From Solirubrobacterales bacterium (GTDB taxonomy: Bacteria > Actinomycetota > Thermoleophilia > Solirubrobacterales > Solirubrobacteraceae), in the NCBI GenBank assembly GCA_003138355.1, contig PLFX01000005.1, positions 1 to 46,757 on the forward strand: a DNA stretch of 46,757 nt, in the 5' to 3' direction. Below are positions 42,912 through 46,757 of this stretch, piece by piece. The notes beneath the pieces were generated by a model, which saw only the letters and a program-made list of their open reading frames with translations, was not told where the DNA came from and made no database searches. The position numbers and the translations under genes are program-made. Numbering within the stretch: the first letter of the stretch is position 1; the number at the start of each line of letters is the position of its first letter.

Positions 42912-42920
42912 GTAGGGGCG

Positions 42921-43457
42921 ATGCTTGAGCAAGCACCTGCTGGCTCACCCGCCGACGAGGCCTGGGCGCTGTTGTATCGCCTCCTCGTCCCGCAGCGCCA
43001 GCGCTTTCTCGATATCGCGACGGAGCTGGGGCTACATCCGGCGCAGCAGGGGGCGCTGCTGCAGATGGAGCCGGGCGCTGCGCTCCCGATGAGCGAGCTC
43101 GCGACGCTGTTGCGCTGCGACAGCTCGAACGTGACGGGCATCGTCGACCGGCTCGAGCAGCGGGGCCTCGTCGAGCGCCGTCGCTACGACCAGGACCGGC
43201 GCGTCAAGCACATTGTGCTGACCCGCCACGGGGAGGAGTTGCGCGACGAGGTGCGCCGCCGCATGCGCGAGCCGCCCGAGATCCTCCGCCGCCTCGCGGT
43301 CGAGGATCAGGAGGCCCTGCGAGACATCCTCGGGCGCGCACTCACGGGCGCGCAAGAGCATCACGATTTCCAAGACTCCATAACTCCGCCGCCCACGTCA
43401 AAAAGCCAGTTCTGGCGGGCAATCCGGCAGATATCTAACCGTCGAGTCGAGCCTTAG
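42921..43457 (+). CDS. MarR-family transcriptional regulator
   Basis: 178 residues. The winged helix is clear: LGLHPAQQGALLQMEPGAALPMSELATLLRCDSSNVTGIVDRLEQRGLVERRRYDQDRRVKHIVLTRHGEELRDEV (about 33-108). The last about 40 residues are a polar tail beyond the usual length (about 140-150). Divergent from the ABC exporter, with a palindrome between them, so a repressor of the exporter and of itself is likely. The ligand, probably an exported aromatic compound, is inferred from family habit only. Confidence 0.9.
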   Translation: MLEQAPAGSPADEAWALLYRLLVPQRQRFLDIATELGLHPAQQGALLQMEPGAALPMSELATLLRCDSSNVTGIVDRLEQRGLVERRRYDQDRRVKHIVLTRHGEELRDEVRRRMREPPEILRRLAVEDQEALRDILGRALTGAQEHHDFQDSITPPPTSKSQFWRAIRQISNRRVEP

Positions 43458-43782
43458 AGACTGGGTTGACGTAAGGATTCAGGGCCCTTGACGAATTTGT
43501 CACCGAGATGCAATATGTGCCGTCGACAATCGCGAATAGTCGCAAGTATTTAGCGTAATACGATAAGAACCAGCCGCTGTCGCCGTTTAGCGGCCGCCGT
43601 GCCGGTTACGTGGCACGCCTCGCGGGCGGGACTATGATCAGCGCAGTGCCTGCCGCGGACCTTTCGCGGCGGCGAGACGGATTCAAGCTGGCCGGTTGCA
43701 TGGCCTTCCCGCACCACGACACCGACGCGCCGGCGCTACCTGCCCACGGGAGCGGCGCCGCGGTGACGGCCGCGTCATCGCC
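43458..43782 (+). promoter_or_regulatory. AT-richer intergenic stretch with a promoter
   Basis: 325 nt without a gene and locally much more AT-rich than its surroundings (43495-43570). TTGACG (43488-43493), a 17-nt spacer and CAATAT (43511-43516) form a good sigma-70-type promoter; a second TTGACG lies at 43466-43471. GCCGCT/AGCGGC (about 43573-43594) is an inverted repeat downstream, in the leader of the membrane-protein gene. Confidence 0.5.
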
Positions 43783-44541
43783 ATGAGCGGGACCGACGTC
43801 GGCCTGGCGCTCGCCGTCTTCCTCGCCTGCACAGTGGAGGCAGTCGAGGCGCTCACAATCGTGCTCGCGGTCGGGATAACGCGCAGCTGGCGCTCGACCT
43901 TCGTCGGCATCGGCGCCGCCGTCATCCTCCTCGGCGGCGTCACCGCAGCGCTCGGGCCCGCGCTGACAGCGTTGCCGCTCGACGTGCTGCGCGTCGCCGT
44001 CGGCGGGCTGCTGCTCGTGTTTGGCCTGCAATGGCTGCGCAAGGCGATCCTGCGCGCGTCCGGGCACAAGGCGCTTCACGATGAGCGCGAGATCTACGAG
44101 CGCGAGCTATCCGCGGCGCGGGCGGCCGGAAGGCCCGCCGGGCGGATCGACCCCTACTCGTTCACGATCTCCTTCAAGGGCGTCTTCCTCGAGGGTCTCG
44201 AGGTGATCTTCATCGTCCTGACCTTTGGCGCCAACCAGCACCGCGTTGGGCTCGCGGCGGCCGCCGCCGGTGTCGCCGTCGCACTCGTCGTGATCGCCGG
44301 CGTTGCGATCCATGCGCCGCTCGCGCGCGTGCCGGAGAACACGATGAAGTTCGCGGTCGGCGTGATGCTGACGTCGTTCGGGACGTTCTGGGGCGCCGAA
44401 GGGGCCGGCGCGCACTGGCCGGGAGGGGACGCGGCGCTGCTTGCGGTCATCGCGGGAATCCTTCTGTGCGCGCTTGCCGCGGTCGCTGTAATGAGAGGCC
44501 GCCGCGCCGCAGTCTCGAGCGAGGTGGTTGCTGAGGCATGA
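43783..44541 (+). CDS. COG4280-type membrane protein, cation transporter-like
   Basis: 252 residues from ATG 43783, with about six or seven hydrophobic helices. Two glutamate motifs of ExxE form occur in membrane segments, E19-A-V-E22 and E137-G-L-E140 (LEGLEV), placed like the two REGLE motifs of FTR1 iron permeases in two halves of the protein. A charged loop (HKALHDEREIYERELSAARAAGR, about 95-118) separates the halves. The family is uncharacterised; a divalent-cation permease is a reasonable inference. Coupled by ATGA to a small membrane gene. Confidence 0.75.
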   Translation: MSGTDVGLALAVFLACTVEAVEALTIVLAVGITRSWRSTFVGIGAAVILLGGVTAALGPALTALPLDVLRVAVGGLLLVFGLQWLRKAILRASGHKALHDEREIYERELSAARAAGRPAGRIDPYSFTISFKGVFLEGLEVIFIVLTFGANQHRVGLAAAAAGVAVALVVIAGVAIHAPLARVPENTMKFAVGVMLTSFGTFWGAEGAGAHWPGGDAALLAVIAGILLCALAAVAVMRGRRAAVSSEVVAEA

Positions 44542-44738
44542 GACGGTTGCGGGCGCTTGGCGAGTTCATCTGGGAGTTCCTCATCGGCGATGACTGGCTC
44601 GTCGCCGCCGGCGTCGTCATCGCGATCGGCGTGACCGCGCTCGTCGCGACGACGAAGGTTGCGGCGTGGTGGATCCTCCCGGTCGCCGTGGCACTGCTGC
44701 TCGCGCTGACCCTTTGGCGTGCAAGCCGCACGAGCTAA
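44538..44738 (+). CDS. small two-helix membrane partner protein
   Basis: 66 residues from ATG 44538, overlapping the preceding stop as ATGA. Residues about 20-37 and 43-60 are hydrophobic helices joined by ATTKVAAWW; the N-terminus is amphipathic (RRLRALGEFIWEFLIGDDW). The tight coupling suggests a subunit or regulator of the COG4280-type protein. No family recognised. Confidence 0.68.
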   Translation: MRRLRALGEFIWEFLIGDDWLVAAGVVIAIGVTALVATTKVAAWWILPVAVALLLALTLWRASRTS

Positions 44739-44751
44739 GGTTGATTGCGAC

Positions 44752-45021
44752 ATGTGCCGCAACATCCATACCCTGCACAACTTCGAGCCGCCCGCGACCG
44801 AGGACGAGGTTCACGCGGCAGCGCTTCAGTACGTGCGCAAGATCAGCGGCTACGCGCGCCCCTCGCAGGCCAATGCAGCGGCCTTCGAGCGCGCGGTACA
44901 CGAGATCGCGCACATTTCGCGTCACCTGCTCGATGAGCTCGTGACGTCGGCGCCGGCGCGCGACCGCGAGGTCGAGGCGGCGAAAGCGCGCGCTCGCGCC
45001 GCGCAGCGCTTCGCCGCCTAA
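44752..45021 (+). CDS. DUF2277 family protein
   Basis: 89 residues. MCRNIHTLHNFEPPATEDEVHAAALQYVRKISG is the DUF2277 hallmark start, and RDREVEAAKARARAAQRF is the usual C-terminus. The N-terminal Cys and the two nearby His (C2, H6, H9) suggest a metal site, untested. Function unknown. TAAGGT lies 10 nt before the ATG. Convergent with the next gene, 13 nt apart. Confidence 0.92.
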   Translation: MCRNIHTLHNFEPPATEDEVHAAALQYVRKISGYARPSQANAAAFERAVHEIAHISRHLLDELVTSAPARDREVEAAKARARAAQRFAA

Positions 45022-45034
45022 CCGCTGCGCTCGT

Positions 45035-45334
45035 CTAGATGTGCTCGTGCCTGGCGAGGTCGAGCCACTCGGCCCGCGAGGGCGGCTTGTCGACGCCGCC
45101 TTCGGCGAGTGCCTTGCCGAGGCGCTCGTTCATGAAGCGCTCCTGATCGGCCTTTGACTCCCAAACCTCGAAGACGACCCAGCCACCGGGCTTGGCTCCG
45201 CCCGCGTGGAAGATCATGCCCTGCGGTGCGTCCGCGGGGTCCCACTTGCCGTCGCCGAGCCCGAGGGCCGTGTTGACCGCTTCGTAGTCGCTGCGCCCGA
45301 CGCCCTCGAACTCGAGGATTATTGCCTCTGCCAT
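45035..45334 (-). CDS. ABM-like (antibiotic biosynthesis monooxygenase fold) small protein
   Basis: 99 residues. IILEFEGVGRSDYEAVNTALGLG, then GMIFHAGGAKPGGWVVFEVWESKADQERFMNERLGKALAEGG follows the dimeric alpha+beta barrel pattern in which a W-V-x-x-E-V-W-E strand is conserved. Members include monooxygenases and stress proteins; no function is set. GGGAG lies about 10 nt before the ATG. Confidence 0.75.
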   Translation of the reverse strand: MAEAIILEFEGVGRSDYEAVNTALGLGDGKWDPADAPQGMIFHAGGAKPGGWVVFEVWESKADQERFMNERLGKALAEGGVDKPPSRAEWLDLARHEHI

Positions 45335-45386
45335 CTGTCCGCTCTCCCTACTGGTCGATGCTCGGCCCCGGCTGGGGCCTGCGAGT

Positions 45387-46256
45387 TCAGCCTAGCGGGG
45401 ACTGGGGGAGCTTCACTGCGCCGCGCGCGACGGGCGCCGACGGCGGCGGCACGACGGGGCCGATGTCGCCGTCCGGGGTCTCGTCGAGATCGACGATCAC
45501 CGGCGCGTGATCGCTCGGGCCGCTGCCCTTGCGCGCCTGGCGGTCGATCCATGCCGCCTTGACGCGCGCAGCCACCTCGTCGCCGGCGAGCACGAGGTCG
45601 ATGCGCATCCCGAGGTCCTTGTGGAACATGCCCGCGCGGTAGTCCCAGTAGGTGAAGACGCGCTGCTCGGCCGGCCAGCGCTCGCGTACGACGTCGCGAA
45701 GGCCGGCGTCGAGGAGCTTTGCAAGCGCCGCACGCTCGGGCCCGGTGACGTGTGTGTGGCCGATGTACGCGGCCGGGTCGAAGACATCGGCGTCGGTCGG
45801 CGCGATGTTCATGTCCCCGCAGACCACGGCGTTGCTCGGCCGCACCGCCACGACGCGCTCGAGCGCGCCGAGCCAGGCGAGCTTGTAGCGGTAGTGCTCG
45901 GAGTCGACGACGCGTCCGTTCGGGACGTAGACCGAATGCACCCGAATCCCTGCGCACGTGGCGGCGATTGCGCGCGACTCGGCCTGCGGGAAACCAGGCG
46001 CGCCATCGATACCGGCGACGACGTCCGCGAGCCCGACGCGCGAAAGGATCGCGACGCCGTTCCATTGCGCCTCGCCGTGGCGCGCCACGGCATAGCCGCG
46101 CGTCGTGAGCTCCTCCCCGAGGAGGGCATCGAATGCGTCGTCGGTGAGCTTCGTCTCCTGCAGGCAGACGATGTCGGGGGCTCGCTCGTCGAGCCAGGCG
46201 AGCAGGCGTGGCATGCGCTGCTTGACCGAGTTGACGTTCCAGGTGGCTAGGCGCAC
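45387..46256 (-). CDS. xth: exodeoxyribonuclease III
   Basis: 289 residues from GTG 46256 (RLATWNVNSVKQRMPRLLAWL is the family start). Catalytic motifs: LQETKLTDD (metal Glu), VYVPNGR, CGDMNIAP (Asp/Asn) and GPSDHAPVIVDL (His). It cleaves abasic sites and 3' blocks in base-excision repair. The frame is open to 46331 but TAGCGT (plus 46264-46269) ends 7 nt before the GTG, consistent with a leaderless message. About 28 C-terminal residues are a Pro-rich extra tail. Confidence 0.94.
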   Translation of the reverse strand: MRLATWNVNSVKQRMPRLLAWLDERAPDIVCLQETKLTDDAFDALLGEELTTRGYAVARHGEAQWNGVAILSRVGLADVVAGIDGAPGFPQAESRAIAATCAGIRVHSVYVPNGRVVDSEHYRYKLAWLGALERVVAVRPSNAVVCGDMNIAPTDADVFDPAAYIGHTHVTGPERAALAKLLDAGLRDVVRERWPAEQRVFTYWDYRAGMFHKDLGMRIDLVLAGDEVAARVKAAWIDRQARKGSGPSDHAPVIVDLDETPDGDIGPVVPPPSAPVARGAVKLPQSPLG

Positions 46257-46494
46257 GCAGCTAACGCTAATGACCGCGGCCGGCGGCCTGCCGGCCGAGC
46301 TGCGGACGGCGCTAGCGAGGCTCCCGCTCAAAGCGCTCCGGCCTCGCCCACCCGGCTCTCGTGACTCGAGGAGTTGGCCCTCGCGCTCGTCCGATCGCTT
46401 CGTGAAACCCGCAGTACCCGGAGTTTTCTACCCAGCAAGCCGGTTGAGAAGGTTCCATAATGCCGTGACTAGGTGCGCTGACCCAACGGGGGGT

Positions 46495-46757
46495 GTGTTG
46501 AAGTTGCGCAGGCGCGTTCGCCTGTACTTGCTGGTCTTGGCCGGCTGCGTAGGCGCTGCTGTTGCGGCGATCGTGGTGGTCCCGGCCGCGGCGAATCCAC
46601 CGCACGGCGCCCCCCGAACGGCGACGGCACCCGATGGCGCTGTTGCGCCGGCAATATCGAACGCCAATCTCATCGTGCCCGCCGCCCGCGGGTCGCTGCG
46701 GTTGCGGCTCGATCGCCGGTTAGGGCCGTTGGTGTGGGGTGGGTTGGGGCCTTATGT
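46495..46757 (+). CDS. secreted or lipid-anchored protein, truncated by window edge
   Basis: An open frame from GTG 46495 (or TTG 46498) runs off the right edge (about 87 codons). The N-terminus KLRRRVRLYLLVLAGCVGAA is a typical signal peptide: basic, then hydrophobic, then AAANPPHG with Ala cleavage-like residues. The visible mature part (IVPAARGSLRLRLDRRLG) gives no family. A run of Gs before the GTG may serve as ribosome binding site. The start codon is uncertain. Confidence 0.55.
   Translation, partial: MLKLRRRVRLYLLVLAGCVGAAVAAIVVVPAAANPPHGAPRTATAPDGAVAPAISNANLIVPAARGSLRLRLDRRLGPLVWGGLGPY

Overview
The window is GC-rich throughout, with short intergenic gaps, many start/stop overlaps and frequent GTG/TTG starts. 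The gene order tig-clpP-clpX-valS-folC-ndk-maf-mreBCD-mrdA-rodA-rng-rplU-rpmA-obgE-proB-proA-nadD-rsfS is an actinobacterial chromosomal backbone. Together with DUF2630, DUF2277, a deazaflavin-dependent nitroreductase-like protein and widespread leaderless-type starts, it suggests a high-GC actinobacterium, most likely a deep lineage such as Thermoleophilia/Solirubrobacterales. That placement is inference from synteny and protein character; no 16S or database search was possible.

Layout. 1-280: left edge with a 3' tRNA-like T-arm/acceptor and the end of an unidentified open frame, possibly an old integration scar. 280-4.7 kb: small accessory genes (cupin, F420-type nitroreductase-like protein, SnoaL/NTF2-like protein, a small membrane protein) and a divergent SDR/TetR pair sharing repeated operator-like sites. 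4.7-8.2 kb: fatty-acid desaturase operon, cold-shock protein and DEAD-box helicase, a plausible cold-adaptation neighbourhood, plus a 57-aa protein. 8.6-10.8 kb: nitronate monooxygenase-like enzyme and an acylphosphatase/LigD-phosphoesterase fusion. 11.3-19.5 kb: trigger factor, ClpP, ClpX, ValRS, FolC, a 38-aa membrane microprotein and a membrane zinc-ribbon protein. 19.6-26.9 kb: Ndk, Maf, then the rod-shape/elongasome operon. 26.9-34.1 kb: RNase E/G, L21, L27, Obg, proline synthesis, NadD and RsfS. 34.1-40.3 kb: Fe-S assembly factor, GNAT, IspH, phosphoesterase, DUF2630, L,D-transpeptidase and a frameshifted winged-helix gene. 40.3-43.5 kb: ABC-2 exporter with a divergent MarR. 43.8-46.8 kb: COG4280-type cation-transporter-like membrane protein with a small partner, DUF2277, an ABM-like protein, exonuclease III and a truncated secreted protein at the right edge.

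Most of the window is ordinary housekeeping. The most unusual observations are: four LSFR repeats, each with a different Ser codon, in a long basic N-terminal extension of MreD; an acylphosphatase fused to a shortened LigD-type phosphoesterase; CTG starts apparently forced at maf and nadD, both in CTGA stop/start overlaps, so that all four NTG starts are used in NTGA couplings here; three consecutive inverted repeats, two of them perfect and abutting, between clpX and valS; and twelve genes with a TANNNT -10-like hexamer ending 6-8 nt before the start codon, indicating leaderless mRNAs. No CRISPR array, insertion sequence, rRNA or intact tRNA was seen.
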